This document shows positions 8,096 through 17,237 of a stretch of DNA of 27,103 nt, in pieces. A model generated the notes under the pieces. It was given only the letters and a program-made list of their open reading frames with translations, searched no databases and was not told the origin of the DNA. This DNA is from Tyzzerella sp963558545 (GTDB lineage Bacteria > Bacillota > Clostridia > Lachnospirales > CAG-274): the NCBI RefSeq assembly GCF_963558545.1, contig NZ_CAUWHO010000028.1, positions 1-27,103 of the forward strand. The letters are read 5' to 3'. The position numbers were made by a program, and so were the translations under genes. Every line of letters starts with the position of its first letter. Position 1 is the stretch's first letter.

Positions 8096-9460
8096 CTATC
8101 CTCCATATGTTACATTTTCAAAATAAGCCTCATCTTCTATCCCTATAAGCCATTTTATATTAATAGGCTCATTTATAGTATCAAATTTATAAACTAATTT
8201 CATTTTATTTATATTAAAGTTATCCCCAAAACTATTTTTATTTACTAAAAAATCATCTATAGCTTCTATAAAGGATTTTTCTACGGGTACATATTCTTCT
8301 TTTAATGTAAAATCATATACTAATTTTTTATATTTAGAAACTATATTATCCTCTACTGTAACCTCTATCATACTCTTCATATCCGTTTCTTTCTTTTTAT
8401 TTTCTGATAAAATAATAGGAAAATTGTTTATTTTATAATCAAAATAAAAAGTAGTTTTATTTTCATCTATCTCATAATCTTTTAAAAAATATTCATTTTT
8501 TATATTAGTATCCTTTGCTAAAAATTGTATAGCTATATTATAAGGGCTATCCTGATTATTAATACTAATATTACTTTTATATTTTACATATTCTAAAACA
8601 CTATTTGGATAATACTTTACAATAACATCTTCATCATTATAGGTATAAGTATTATTTATAAATGAGCTAGATTTTGTAATAGGATTTTCAAAAAATACAT
8701 TTACATATTTTTCACTTTCCGATAATAAAATACCTCCATCTTGCTCTAAAGGACTAGTAGCTTCTATTGTATTTACATTAAAGTTTTCCCCTTTTGCTTT
8801 AGGTAAAAATTGATTATTGCTAAACAAAGAAATTCCACTTTCTTCACTTGATATATAATAAAAATCTTTATTATCTAGCCTATTAAAATCATTTATAATA
8901 TTAAGTATATTTTGTCCTAAAGCCTCTTTAGATATTTTAAACTCATAAGCATTTAAAGATTGCGTTTCTAAAAATATAGTCTTTATATTATATTTATCAT
9001 CTATAATAGGCTCTATAATAATAGTATCAAATTTATCTATTTTAGAAAAATGATTAGCTTTAATATTAAATACTTTATACATATCTTCGCCCTTTATATC
9101 AAAATCATAAGTGTATATAATAGACCTTTTGTTTAAAACTTCTTTTATATCAAAATATTGTATATAAGAAAAATCTCCATTTTTAATGCATAAATAAATT
9201 GCCTCATCAAACACTTTTTTATAATCTGTATTTGATATATTGTTATATTTTCTAATAAATTTGTTATTACCAGTATTTATTAAAATACTTTCTGCTAAAT
9301 ATAATGTATCTTTTTGTATATCAGTATCTTCAGACTTATTATTAATTAAGTTAAAAAGGCTATGGGTTGAAAAATTTTCAAACCATAGCCCAGTAGTCTG
9401 ATAAATAGCTAAAAATATCAAAAAAGTTATAATAAAATTTTTAAATTTACTTAAATACAT
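8096..9460 (-). CDS. yycH: YycH (WalH)-type regulator of WalK
   Basis: YycH-family proteins are anchored by one N-terminal helix and act outside the membrane on WalK, the sensor of wall metabolism. The 454-residue product has a short cytoplasmic start, one membrane segment at about residues 9-27, and a long polar extracellular part rich in beta-strand-like segments. Its assignment rests on this architecture and on its position after walRK and directly before yycI, since similarity in YycH proteins is weak. The ATG has AAGGGG about 6 bases upstream. Its stop overlaps the yycI ribosome binding site, showing translational coupling. Confidence 0.8.
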   Translation of the reverse strand: MYLSKFKNFIITFLIFLAIYQTTGLWFENFSTHSLFNLINNKSEDTDIQKDTLYLAESILINTGNNKFIRKYNNISNTDYKKVFDEAIYLCIKNGDFSYIQYFDIKEVLNKRSIIYTYDFDIKGEDMYKVFNIKANHFSKIDKFDTIIIEPIIDDKYNIKTIFLETQSLNAYEFKISKEALGQNILNIINDFNRLDNKDFYYISSEESGISLFSNNQFLPKAKGENFNVNTIEATSPLEQDGGILLSESEKYVNVFFENPITKSSSFINNTYTYNDEDVIVKYYPNSVLEYVKYKSNISINNQDSPYNIAIQFLAKDTNIKNEYFLKDYEIDENKTTFYFDYKINNFPIILSENKKKETDMKSMIEVTVEDNIVSKYKKLVYDFTLKEEYVPVEKSFIEAIDDFLVNKNSFGDNFNINKMKLVYKFDTINEPINIKWLIGIEDEAYFENVTYGG

Positions 9461-9483
9461 ATTATCCCCTTTAAGTTATAAAG

Positions 9484-9939
9484 CTATTTTCTAGTTCTAG
9501 GTAAGATAATAGCTCGTTCTAATTCTTTTTTTATTTCGCTTTTTTTACGTGTAATAGATGTTGACACACTAGATTTTTTGTTTTCATTTTTAACATCTAT
9601 GTCTATAATATTTTCACCAATAGCAAGGTTTATAGTTTGGCTAAAATACCCAGACGCACCAACAATTATCGTATATTTATCAACTTCTTTTAATTCCTCT
9701 TTTTTTTCTAACAATTTTTCATAAACAGAAATGGTAATAACATTACCTTCTTGTGCTTTTCCTGTAATTGTTCTAGTTTTATCAAAGGTAGGTTTAGCTT
9801 CTTTAGAAAAATCTAACCCACCTGTTATAGAAAATCCACTATTTACCTCATAATTAGAAGCAGAGGCTGCAAAAGCTGAAAAGCTATTAAAAAGAACTAA
9901 AAGAAAGATTGTAGCCAATGTTAGCATTAACTTTTTCAT
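9484..9939 (-). CDS. Secreted Ig-like domain protein, putative WalR target
   Basis: No named function. The 151-residue product has a clear signal peptide: MKK, a hydrophobic core through residue ~19, and SAFA-AS as a likely cleavage site near 24/25. The mature part (~45-125) looks like a single bacterial Ig-like fold. It has TITGKAQEGNVITISVY, then YTIIVGASGYFSQTINLAIGENIIDIDV, the pattern of Ig-like modules in wall-associated proteins. A basic tail follows (RKKSEIKKELER...RTRK). It starts the unit with yycH and yycI (23 bases to yycH) and lies directly behind a consensus WalR box. A wall-associated role connected with WalK feedback is inference. Confidence 0.78.
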   Translation of the reverse strand: MKKLMLTLATIFLLVLFNSFSAFAASASNYEVNSGFSITGGLDFSKEAKPTFDKTRTITGKAQEGNVITISVYEKLLEKKEELKEVDKYTIIVGASGYFSQTINLAIGENIIDIDVKNENKKSSVSTSITRKKSEIKKELERAIILPRTRK

Positions 9940-9978
9940 AACAGTCCTCCTTCCCTATTTATACTACTTTACAATAAC

Positions 9979-9984
9979 ATTATA
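9979..9984 (-). promoter_or_regulatory. -10 element of the secreted protein-yycH-yycI unit
   Basis: Minus-strand TATAAT. A 17-base spacing would place the -35 at ATATAA, a poor hexamer lying inside the WalR box. A weak -35 overlapped by an activator site is consistent with dependence on WalR. Start expected near 9972. Confidence 0.6.
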
Positions 9985-9994
9985 TAATAATATT

Positions 9995-10011
9995 ATTACA
10001 GTTATATTACA
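9995..10011 (-). promoter_or_regulatory. WalR (YycF) box
   Basis: On the minus strand the sequence is TGTAAT-ATAAC-TGTAAT. This matches at every specified position the established WalR direct-repeat consensus TGTWAH-N5-TGTWAH. It lies between walK and the secreted Ig-like gene, overlaps the -35 position of the TATAAT at 9979-9984, and points the same way. The response regulator that would bind it is encoded about 2 kb upstream. Confidence 0.82.
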
Positions 10012-10092
10012 ATACTCTTACTTTTAATTTACATTGTAGTTTATAATATATAGTATTACCCTATTTTGAGAAGATTTTTGTTATAAATTTAG

Positions 10093-11910
10093 CTAAAAGT
10101 TTTGATTTTCATAGTTTAGGCTTAAAGTACTATCTGTATTCCTATATTTTTTAAATATTACCTGCATAGTTGTTCCTTCACCTACCTTGCTAAAGGCTTT
10201 TATATCCCCGCTATGCTCTAGCATTATTTCTTTAGCAATAGATAGCCCAAGTCCATTTCCACCCATTGCTCTGCTTCTTGCTTTATCAACACGATAAAAC
10301 CTTTCAAATATTCTTCCTATATCTTCTTTAGGTATGCCTATACCGTTATCTTTTATATTAACAATAAAATTATCTATATTTTCTTCTATAAAAATTTCTA
10401 TATTTTTATTTTCATAACTATATTTTATAGCATTAGATAATATATTATTTAAAACTTGATTTATCCTATCTGTATCAACCATTACTATCATATTTTTATT
10501 ATTAGGCTCTTTTAATATTATTTGTTGATTTTTTTTACTAGCTATAATAATATTTTGTTTAACACAACCTAATACTATATCGTATAAATTTGATATTTTA
10601 AAGTTAAAACTAATCTTGCCACCATCTAAGCGAGAAAGCTCTAAAAGGTCATCTGTTAAAAACTTCATTCTATCTGATGCTTCATTTATAGTATTTAAAA
10701 AATCTATTGCTAGCTCTTTTTCTTCTATAGCACCTTCTAAAAGTGTTTCTGTATAACTTTTTATAGTTGTTATAGGTGTTCTTATTTCGTGAGAAACATT
10801 AGCAACAAACTCTTTTCTCATATCATCTAGCTTTTTTTGTCTAGTTATATCTTTTAAAACTATCATTATACCCTCTATAAAGTTGTTTTTACCAGTATAA
10901 GGTATAAGTACAACTTCTATATATTTTCCACCTTCATATATAGATATTTCTGTATTTTTATTAAGCTTTATTTGATTTTTAGGTAAATTTATTTTATATA
11001 AAAAATAATCTAAATTTATTTTATATTGCTCTTCTTCTTCTAATCCCATAAGCTCATAAAACTCTTTATTAGCGTGTATAAGGCTACCTATTTCATCAAA
11101 AGCTACAACCCCATCTGTCATATTATGCAAAACTATTTCTAGCTTGTTGTTTTCGTTTTCCATTTCAGATACAGTTTTTCTAAGCTCTCTAGCCATATGG
11201 TTAAAGCTCCTCGTAAGTTGCCCTATTTCATCTTCTCCTCTAACTATTATATGCTGTTCTAAATGTCCTTTAGCTAAAAGATTTGCCTTTTTAGTAAGTA
11301 GTGATATAGGTGCTGTTATTGTATTAGAAAACATACTTCCAAGGGTTACTGCCAATATTAAAGCTATAACAACTGCTATACCTATAGTATTAGTTGTTTG
11401 CTTTAGTGTATCATTTATATTAGATGCATCTATTTGTACGTATATAACATATTTTACATTTTTATTATCATCTAACACAGGGTATCCATAGCTTAGCCAT
11501 TCTTTAACAACAGAATTTTCATCTAAACCTTTTTTAGACTTATTAAAATTTTCCTTACCAGATAAGGCTGATATAATTACAGAATTTTTATACTGATAAG
11601 GCCCTTGTGTTTCAGAAAAATTGGTACCTGCAATAGTTTTCCCATCTTTATCTATTATAGCTCCTTGTATATTTTGTGTAAAAACTCTTTTCATAAAAAG
11701 GTCTGTAAACCCGCTTTGAAAGTCATCTTCATCTTCATACTGGTCTATAATTTGCTCATTTATTGCTTTAGAAAAACTTTTAAGCTGTTCCTCTACTTTA
11801 GCTATTTCTTGCTTTTGTATAGTAAATATAATAAAAGTACCACTCACTATCATAACAATAAAAACTAATATAAAATATATAAAAATCAATTTAAAACGTA
11901 CACTTTTCAT
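10093..11910 (-). CDS. walK: WalK (YycG)-type sensor histidine kinase
   Basis: Membrane kinase that senses wall state and phosphorylates WalR. The 605 residues are ordered as in WalK: membrane helix ~7-29, extracellular sensor ~31-173, second helix ~175-195, HAMP ~197-250 (with GEDEIGQLTRSFN), PAS ~255-360, and HisKA with the phospho-acceptor H374 in NVSHEIRTPI. The ATPase domain has an N-box around 485-498 (LNNILSNAIKYS), DNGIGIP 521-527 and GNGLGLS 551-557. All key residues are present. The ATG is 15 bases beyond the walR stop with AGGA upstream, so it is co-transcribed with walR. No terminator was seen before the WalR-box promoter that follows. Confidence 0.94.
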   Translation of the reverse strand: MKSVRFKLIFIYFILVFIVMIVSGTFIIFTIQKQEIAKVEEQLKSFSKAINEQIIDQYEDEDDFQSGFTDLFMKRVFTQNIQGAIIDKDGKTIAGTNFSETQGPYQYKNSVIISALSGKENFNKSKKGLDENSVVKEWLSYGYPVLDDNKNVKYVIYVQIDASNINDTLKQTTNTIGIAVVIALILAVTLGSMFSNTITAPISLLTKKANLLAKGHLEQHIIVRGEDEIGQLTRSFNHMARELRKTVSEMENENNKLEIVLHNMTDGVVAFDEIGSLIHANKEFYELMGLEEEEQYKINLDYFLYKINLPKNQIKLNKNTEISIYEGGKYIEVVLIPYTGKNNFIEGIMIVLKDITRQKKLDDMRKEFVANVSHEIRTPITTIKSYTETLLEGAIEEKELAIDFLNTINEASDRMKFLTDDLLELSRLDGGKISFNFKISNLYDIVLGCVKQNIIIASKKNQQIILKEPNNKNMIVMVDTDRINQVLNNILSNAIKYSYENKNIEIFIEENIDNFIVNIKDNGIGIPKEDIGRIFERFYRVDKARSRAMGGNGLGLSIAKEIMLEHSGDIKAFSKVGEGTTMQVIFKKYRNTDSTLSLNYENQNF

Positions 11911-11925
11911 TTATCTTGTTCCTAT

Positions 11926-12624
11926 CTACGACATAAAATAATATCCAATACCTCTTTTAGTTATTATATATTTTGGCTTGCTAGCATCATCTTCTATCTT
12001 TTCCCTAAGCCTTCTTATTGTAACATCTACTGCTCTAACATCTCCATAATATTCATATCCCCATACTTGTGATAATAATGCCTCTCTTGTAAATATTTGA
12101 TTTTTTTTAAGCACCAAAAATTTTAAAAGCTCAAACTCTCTTATAGTAAGGTTTATAGGCGTATCTCTTTTACAAACTTCATACCTGTCAAAATTTATTT
12201 TTATTTCTCCAAATACACCAATATTACCATTGTCTTCTTGCTGTTCTTCTTGTTTTGTAGATATTTTTCTTCTAAGATTTGCTTTTACACGAGCCATAAG
12301 CTCACGGTTGCTAAAAGGCTTTGTTACATAATCATCTGCACCTATTTCTAGCCCCAACACTTTGTCTACCTCGTCTGCACGTGCTGTAAGCATAATAATA
12401 GGTATATCACTTCTATCTCTTATCCTTCTACAAACTCCATATCCATCTATCTTAGGCATCATTATATCTAAAAGTATTAAGTCTGGATTTTCTTCTTCAA
12501 AAACTTTTATAGCCATTTCTCCATCTTCGGCACAAACAACATTATATCCCTCTTTTTTTAAGTTAAAAGCAATAATATTCATTATACTTTGCTCATCATC
12601 AACTACTAAAATTTTATTAGACAC
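11926..12624 (-). CDS. walR: WalR (YycF)-type response regulator
   Basis: OmpR-family transcription factor controlling wall hydrolases and wall homeostasis. The receiver domain has the acidic pair in VVDDE, phospho-acceptor D53 in LLDIMMP, T79 in MLTARADE and K101 in VTKPFS. The C-terminal winged helix contains TIREFELLKFL, LLSQVWGYEYYGDVRAVDVTI and RRLREKI, which closely match WalR. The start is taken as GTG 12622-12624 (VSNKILVVDDE), with GGAGG about 8 bases upstream. An earlier in-frame ATG just ahead of this Shine-Dalgarno sequence would add five residues (MLGGV) and has no site of its own. Length is then 232 residues, normal for the family. walK follows by 15 bases. Confidence 0.94.
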   Translation of the reverse strand: MSNKILVVDDEQSIMNIIAFNLKKEGYNVVCAEDGEMAIKVFEEENPDLILLDIMMPKIDGYGVCRRIRDRSDIPIIMLTARADEVDKVLGLEIGADDYVTKPFSNRELMARVKANLRRKISTKQEEQQEDNGNIGVFGEIKINFDRYEVCKRDTPINLTIREFELLKFLVLKKNQIFTREALLSQVWGYEYYGDVRAVDVTIRRLREKIEDDASKPKYIITKRGIGYYFMS

Positions 12625-12698
12625 AAATACCCCTCCTAGCATTTTGTAATATTTTAAGTATTTTATTATTAAACGTTATTTTTATCCATTTTGTTCCA

Positions 12699-13931
12699 TT
12701 ATTTTAATAATAATATTTTTTTATTTTCTTCATCTATATTCATTTTCATATTATTTTCTTTTAAAATATTCTCTATTTTATAATAATCTTTACCGTTTAT
12801 ATTTATACTATCTTTTAAATATAAATCATTTAATTGTATTTTATTTAAATCAAAATAACTTTTATCTACAAAAAACTTATTATCTATTTTATAAGCTAGA
12901 ATATTTAATTTATATTCTTGTATTATTTCTCTTTTATTATCTGCAAAAATAACTGTATCCAAAAAATTTTCATTATTTAAGGCTTTTGTATAAGCCTCTA
13001 ATATCTTTTTATTATCTGTTACTAAATAATTTTGTTTATTAATTTTATCTGTTTTAAATGTATCATAATTTATATAGTTAACCATTTTTATTCTTTTATA
13101 CTTACTAGGTATACGATTAAAATATCTATTAATCTCCTTTATTTTTTCATCTATATTATAATTATAAGATGTACTACCAAAATGTGATATAGCCACATTT
13201 AAAAAAATAGGCTTTTTAGTAGAATAGGTTTTATAAAAAAAGTCTAACTCTTTAAACATTATATCTAGCTTATTATTTTCATTTATATCCTCATATATAT
13301 CAAGCCCCACCCAATCTACATAGCTATCTCCAGGGTAAAAATCTTTTAATTGATAAGAAAAATCTTTATCAATACTCCAAGCAATAGCAACATTAGGTGC
13401 ATACATTTCAAAATATGTTTTTGCATCTTGTAAAAATTTTATATATTCTTGTCTTTTATCTGCAAAATAGTTGTTAGCTGGGTATATACTAATAAACATA
13501 GGTATTTGCAAACTACCAAAATCCTTTGCAACATTTTTTATAAGCATTTTATTAAATATATTTTTTTCATCTTTAGGTGGTAGTATAGTTATAAAAGGTG
13601 TTTTAAGGTTAGAATAGCAGTTTAATACCCAAGATAAAGGGTAGCTATCATCTAACCTTTGGCTATACATATATAGGCTAGGGTTTGTTTTAGTAAAATC
13701 TTTATATTCTTCTATAAAATCTCCATCTGTTTGCTCTGTAAAAACACCTAAATAACATTTTTCTTCTGGCTCATATTTTTTTAATATATATTTATCATTT
13801 TTATATATGTTGTATAATTCTATATTTTTATAGCTATTTTGACTATTTACAGCCACTATACTTTCCTCTGATATATTTTGGCTACACCCTACTAATATAA
13901 AGCTTAATACAATTATACATATCTTTTTCAC
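12699..13931 (-). CDS. GH26-like lipoprotein lacking catalytic glutamates
   Basis: Lipoprotein with lipobox LVGC (C16), so it is anchored outside the membrane. Residues ~55-300 resemble a glycoside hydrolase 26 barrel; the best signature is YPGDSYVDWVGLDIY (199-213). The strand that normally carries the acid/base Glu reads MFISIYPANN (145-154). The strand that normally carries the nucleophile reads IFLNVAISHFGS (242-253). Neither has Glu, so catalysis is doubtful. The last ~80 residues look like a copper-amine-oxidase-N/stalk-type domain. The start is taken as GTG 13929-13931, with AAGG 7 bases upstream; the earlier GTG is too close to it. It lies 14 bases from recU and 74 from walR, and may be co-transcribed. 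It might bind wall glycan. Confidence 0.7.
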   Translation of the reverse strand: MKKICIIVLSFILVGCSQNISEESIVAVNSQNSYKNIELYNIYKNDKYILKKYEPEEKCYLGVFTEQTDGDFIEEYKDFTKTNPSLYMYSQRLDDSYPLSWVLNCYSNLKTPFITILPPKDEKNIFNKMLIKNVAKDFGSLQIPMFISIYPANNYFADKRQEYIKFLQDAKTYFEMYAPNVAIAWSIDKDFSYQLKDFYPGDSYVDWVGLDIYEDINENNKLDIMFKELDFFYKTYSTKKPIFLNVAISHFGSTSYNYNIDEKIKEINRYFNRIPSKYKRIKMVNYINYDTFKTDKINKQNYLVTDNKKILEAYTKALNNENFLDTVIFADNKREIIQEYKLNILAYKIDNKFFVDKSYFDLNKIQLNDLYLKDSININGKDYYKIENILKENNMKMNIDEENKKILLLK

Positions 13932-13945
13932 AAACACACCTTCTT

Positions 13946-14479
13946 TTAAATATTTTCTTTTAAGTATGTGTTTAATGCTTCTAAATAATGTACATAAAAT
14001 TTACCATTTTGTTTTATAATGTACTTTTTATCAAAATCTTTATATGGTATAGATTTTCTACCACCATTTTTTGCATCTTCCCAAAATTTTAATATTTTTT
14101 TAAAAGGTAAATAATAATACTCATCATACATTTTAAAATATACTAACATAAAGGCAATTCCCTCTTGCCTTTCAAAATCTTGCATAAAATCTACTTGATG
14201 TTGATGTATATTTTGTAAAGGCAAAAACCCTTTGCTTGTTTCTTTTGCATCAAAACATACTGGTATTCCTTGTACAACTCCCATATAATCAACTGTACTT
14301 TTTTCATTAAAATAAGCAAGTGTTATAGTTTTATTTTCATTATTTATTTTAACAGGAGTTATAGGAGTTGGTATCTTTTGGATTATTGCCAATTTTTTTT
14401 CCCTATATACGTCATTTGTAATATTTATAAATTCTTCTAATGTGCTACCTCTAAGCCCACGACTATTAAAATATGACAT
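13946..14479 (-). CDS. recU: Holliday junction resolvase RecU
   Basis: Resolves four-way junctions during recombination and chromosome segregation in Firmicutes. The 177-residue protein has N-terminal NSRGLRGSTLEEFI, the nuclease core STVDYMGVVQG (D64) and CFDAKET (D77, K79, E80), and LQNIHQHQVDFM, all RecU features. Length is a little below the ~200 of Bacillus. The ATG at 14477-14479 follows an AGGTG that overlaps the queG stop; a GTG at 14486-14488 is part of that site. recU is often next to a class A penicillin-binding protein gene. Here it sits between queG and a wall-associated lipoprotein with no such gene. Confidence 0.92.
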   Translation of the reverse strand: MSYFNSRGLRGSTLEEFINITNDVYREKKLAIIQKIPTPITPVKINNENKTITLAYFNEKSTVDYMGVVQGIPVCFDAKETSKGFLPLQNIHQHQVDFMQDFERQEGIAFMLVYFKMYDEYYYLPFKKILKFWEDAKNGGRKSIPYKDFDKKYIIKQNGKFYVHYLEALNTYLKENI

Positions 14480-14484
14480 TTTTT

Positions 14485-15465
14485 TCACCTTTTACTGTTT
14501 AATTTTTCTATTGCCCATAAAGCATAGTTTTTTATGTCTTGTCTACTATCATTTTTTAATTTTTCTAGTATATTAATAGCATCTTTGCTATATTTATAAT
14601 TAGCTAAAGATATTATAGCATTACGTTGTAATATTTTTTTGCCACGCCAACCACAAGCAGATTTTTTATAGGTATTTGCAAAATCTTTATTAGTCATATT
14701 TAAAATATGCTCTATATCAGGATAAAAAATATCTATATCAAAAATTTCTTCTTTGTAGGTATCTTTATTATATGGGCATACTCTTTGACAAATATCACAA
14801 CCATATATTTGCCTATTAATAAGAGCTTTTTCTTTTTCTGTTTCTAGCTCCTTTTTTTGAGTAAGATAAGATATACACATTTTATAATCAAATCCATCTT
14901 CTAATATAGAACCACTAGGGCAAGCTATTATACATTTATTACAATCTTTACACAAATCTTCGTTATAAGTGCTAATGGTAGGTGTAAGCTCTATGTTAGT
15001 TACAATATATCCTATAAAAAATATAGACCCAAGTTTTTTATTAATAATGTTACCACTTTTGCCTATTTGCCCAAGTCCACATCTTTTAGCCACTTCTCTA
15101 TCTACAAGAGGTCCTGTATCTACAAATACATCTCCCTCTATGTTAAGGCTATTTTTTATATGTTCAAGCTTGTCCTTTATTATTATGTGATAATCTATAC
15201 CCATAGCACCTATAGATATTTTACCTCTTATTTTGTTATCTATATCCCCTATAAAAACTTTGTTATAGCTAAGCCCTAAAGCTATAATGCTTTTTGCATC
15301 TTCTCTTATAAGTTTAGGATTTATACGTTTTTCTATGTCTTTTTCTACAAAAGGTGTTTCTACCTTTTCCAGTATAGGTTTTATATCATAAAAAGGTTTT
15401 GCATTTCCTATGCCTATTATTGTATTTTCTTCTTCAAAAGAATATATTTTCTGTTCTATCGTCAT
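14485..15465 (-). CDS. queG: Epoxyqueuosine reductase QueG
   Basis: Reduces epoxyqueuosine to queuosine in tRNA, a cobalamin-dependent step in the cytoplasm. The 326 residues include the conserved catalytic region VDTGPLVDREVAKRCGLGQI (~115-134). Two [4Fe-4S] motifs follow: C172-x2-C175-x2-C178-x3-C182 and C223-x2-C226-x3-C230. A C-terminal HEAT-like helical repeat (~275-322) binds tRNA in the family. The ATG has AAGGAA upstream, overlapping the end of the GH18 gene, and its stop overlaps the ribosome binding site of recU; translation is therefore coupled on both sides. No other queuosine gene is in the window. Confidence 0.94.
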   Translation of the reverse strand: MTIEQKIYSFEEENTIIGIGNAKPFYDIKPILEKVETPFVEKDIEKRINPKLIREDAKSIIALGLSYNKVFIGDIDNKIRGKISIGAMGIDYHIIIKDKLEHIKNSLNIEGDVFVDTGPLVDREVAKRCGLGQIGKSGNIINKKLGSIFFIGYIVTNIELTPTISTYNEDLCKDCNKCIIACPSGSILEDGFDYKMCISYLTQKKELETEKEKALINRQIYGCDICQRVCPYNKDTYKEEIFDIDIFYPDIEHILNMTNKDFANTYKKSACGWRGKKILQRNAIISLANYKYSKDAINILEKLKNDSRQDIKNYALWAIEKLNSKR

Positions 15466-15468
15466 TTC

Positions 15469-17169
15469 TTATTCCTTTAATTTATCTTTTAGTATAGTCC
15501 ATATTTCTTCTTTTTCTAGTCCTCTTTTCCAAGCACCTGCACCTGCTATATCATATTCTAACACAAGGTCTAAGCGTTTATCTATGCTTGTTTCATCTTC
15601 TAGCCAAACTTTATATGTTTTATTACCTTCTTTAGCTTCTCCATAATTTTGTTTTGTTTCTTCATCAAAGATAAATGTTCCACCTTTTTCTTGTATAAAA
15701 TCATAAGCACCTTGCATACTATAAGCTTTAGAGCTAAGCTTTATATTTCCATCTTCTAAAGTTTCTGTCCACACTCTACAATAAAATGGTATTCCTAGTA
15801 TAAGTTTATTTTTAGGCACACCCTCTGCTAAAGTATCTTTTATAGCTGTTTCTGACCAAGACATAGATGCAACAGAGCCTGCCTTTTCAGAGCCTGCATA
15901 ATGCTCATCATATCCCATTACTATAACATAATCTGCTATTTTTCCTACATCATTTCTGTTATAATGTGCTGTCCAAGGCTTAGGTACAAATAAATCTACC
16001 GTTAAAACTACACCTTGTTTTCTTAATGCTGGTGCAAGCTCTCTTAAAAACTGTATAAAGCTATCTCCATCTTCTTTAGGTACACTTTCAAAGTCTATAT
16101 TTATTCCGTCTAAATTATATATAGAAACATAAGCTAATAATTGCTTTATAACATATTCTCTAGTTTCTGTTGAAGTTAAAATGCTATGAGATATTTTTTT
16201 ATCAAAATTATCTGTTAGTAACCCCCACACTCTATAACCGTTTTCGTGTGCCCAATCTACATAACCCCTGTCTGCTATATTAACTATTTCACCTGTTTCA
16301 TCTTTAAATGAAAACCACGTAGGGACTAATACATCTACACCATCGTGGTATTTTCTTCTATTTTTTGTGTTATTAGCCTCTACCTTGCTAATTTGGTCAA
16401 AAACAAGATTTATTTTACCGTCATAAATATTCCAATTAGGATTATTTTTATAATCATTTATATAATTATTTTTTATATCTTTATCTTTTATGTTAGTAAT
16501 TAATTTGGTAGGTACAAAACCTATATATCCTCCTACATCTACTTTTGTATAACCATTTTCTTCATTTTCATAAAAATATACTTGGCTTCCCTTTTTTATT
16601 TTTTTTATGTATGGAGATTTAATATTTGGATTTTTTCTAAGCTTAACATTTTTAGATATAGTACCTGTTTTATAGTTTTCTTTATTTATACTTAATATTT
16701 TATTATTATAATAAACTTCTAGTTGGTAAATACTTTCTAAATATAACATTGACATATAAGCTACACCATCTATATTATATAAATATGCGTTTAACTTTAG
16801 AGGTTCTTCATTTACAAAATCTTCTAACTCTTCTGTTTTCATTCTTATAACATTTTTTTCATTTGTTATAGTAACAAAATTTTCTTTTTTATCCCAATAA
16901 ATATATTTATCTATATATTCTTTTATAAAATCTACTGGTAAAAATACTTCATTGTTATATTCTATAGGAGGAGTTTTCATAGGTATATAATCAAACTGTA
17001 CATTTACAACTATCTCATTAGGAGAAAGCTCTATACTTTCTCTATAATCAACTTTTTTAAAGCTAGGTAAATATACTTTAGCTAAAATCAAAATAGATAA
17101 AATTAATATAATTAAACAAAATATTTTTAATACTCTTTTTACAAATTTATTTTGCCTTATATAATTCAT
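15469..17169 (-). CDS. Membrane-anchored GH18 protein with stalk and SH3b domains
   Basis: Likely cell-wall or spore-wall glycan hydrolase of the GH18 family, which includes spore cortex-lytic and chitinase-like enzymes. A single N-terminal membrane segment (~12-31) orients a 566-residue protein outward. Residues ~50-165 resemble a copper-amine-oxidase-N/stalk domain. A bacterial SH3 domain spans ~168-226 (VKLRKNPNIKSPYIKKIKKG, GYIGFVP), and the GH18 barrel ~250-560. The GH18 catalytic motif DGINIDFE (354-361) is intact, including E361. The ATG has AAGGAAG upstream. It is first in a tight run with queG, recU and the lipoprotein. The promoter was not clearly seen (TATAAT near 17203-17208 without a good -35). 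Confidence 0.88.
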   Translation of the reverse strand: MNYIRQNKFVKRVLKIFCLIILILSILILAKVYLPSFKKVDYRESIELSPNEIVVNVQFDYIPMKTPPIEYNNEVFLPVDFIKEYIDKYIYWDKKENFVTITNEKNVIRMKTEELEDFVNEEPLKLNAYLYNIDGVAYMSMLYLESIYQLEVYYNNKILSINKENYKTGTISKNVKLRKNPNIKSPYIKKIKKGSQVYFYENEENGYTKVDVGGYIGFVPTKLITNIKDKDIKNNYINDYKNNPNWNIYDGKINLVFDQISKVEANNTKNRRKYHDGVDVLVPTWFSFKDETGEIVNIADRGYVDWAHENGYRVWGLLTDNFDKKISHSILTSTETREYVIKQLLAYVSIYNLDGINIDFESVPKEDGDSFIQFLRELAPALRKQGVVLTVDLFVPKPWTAHYNRNDVGKIADYVIVMGYDEHYAGSEKAGSVASMSWSETAIKDTLAEGVPKNKLILGIPFYCRVWTETLEDGNIKLSSKAYSMQGAYDFIQEKGGTFIFDEETKQNYGEAKEGNKTYKVWLEDETSIDKRLDLVLEYDIAGAGAWKRGLEKEEIWTILKDKLKE

Positions 17170-17237
17170 ATATTTTCTTCCTTTCTACTTTAAATCCTTA
17201 TAAATTATACGACAAAATTATTTAAAAGTATAAATTA

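Noticed and set aside
9969..9980. Second WalR-like half-sites next to the WalR box
   Set aside because: The two half-sites abut with no 5-base spacer, so they do not fit the direct-repeat consensus.
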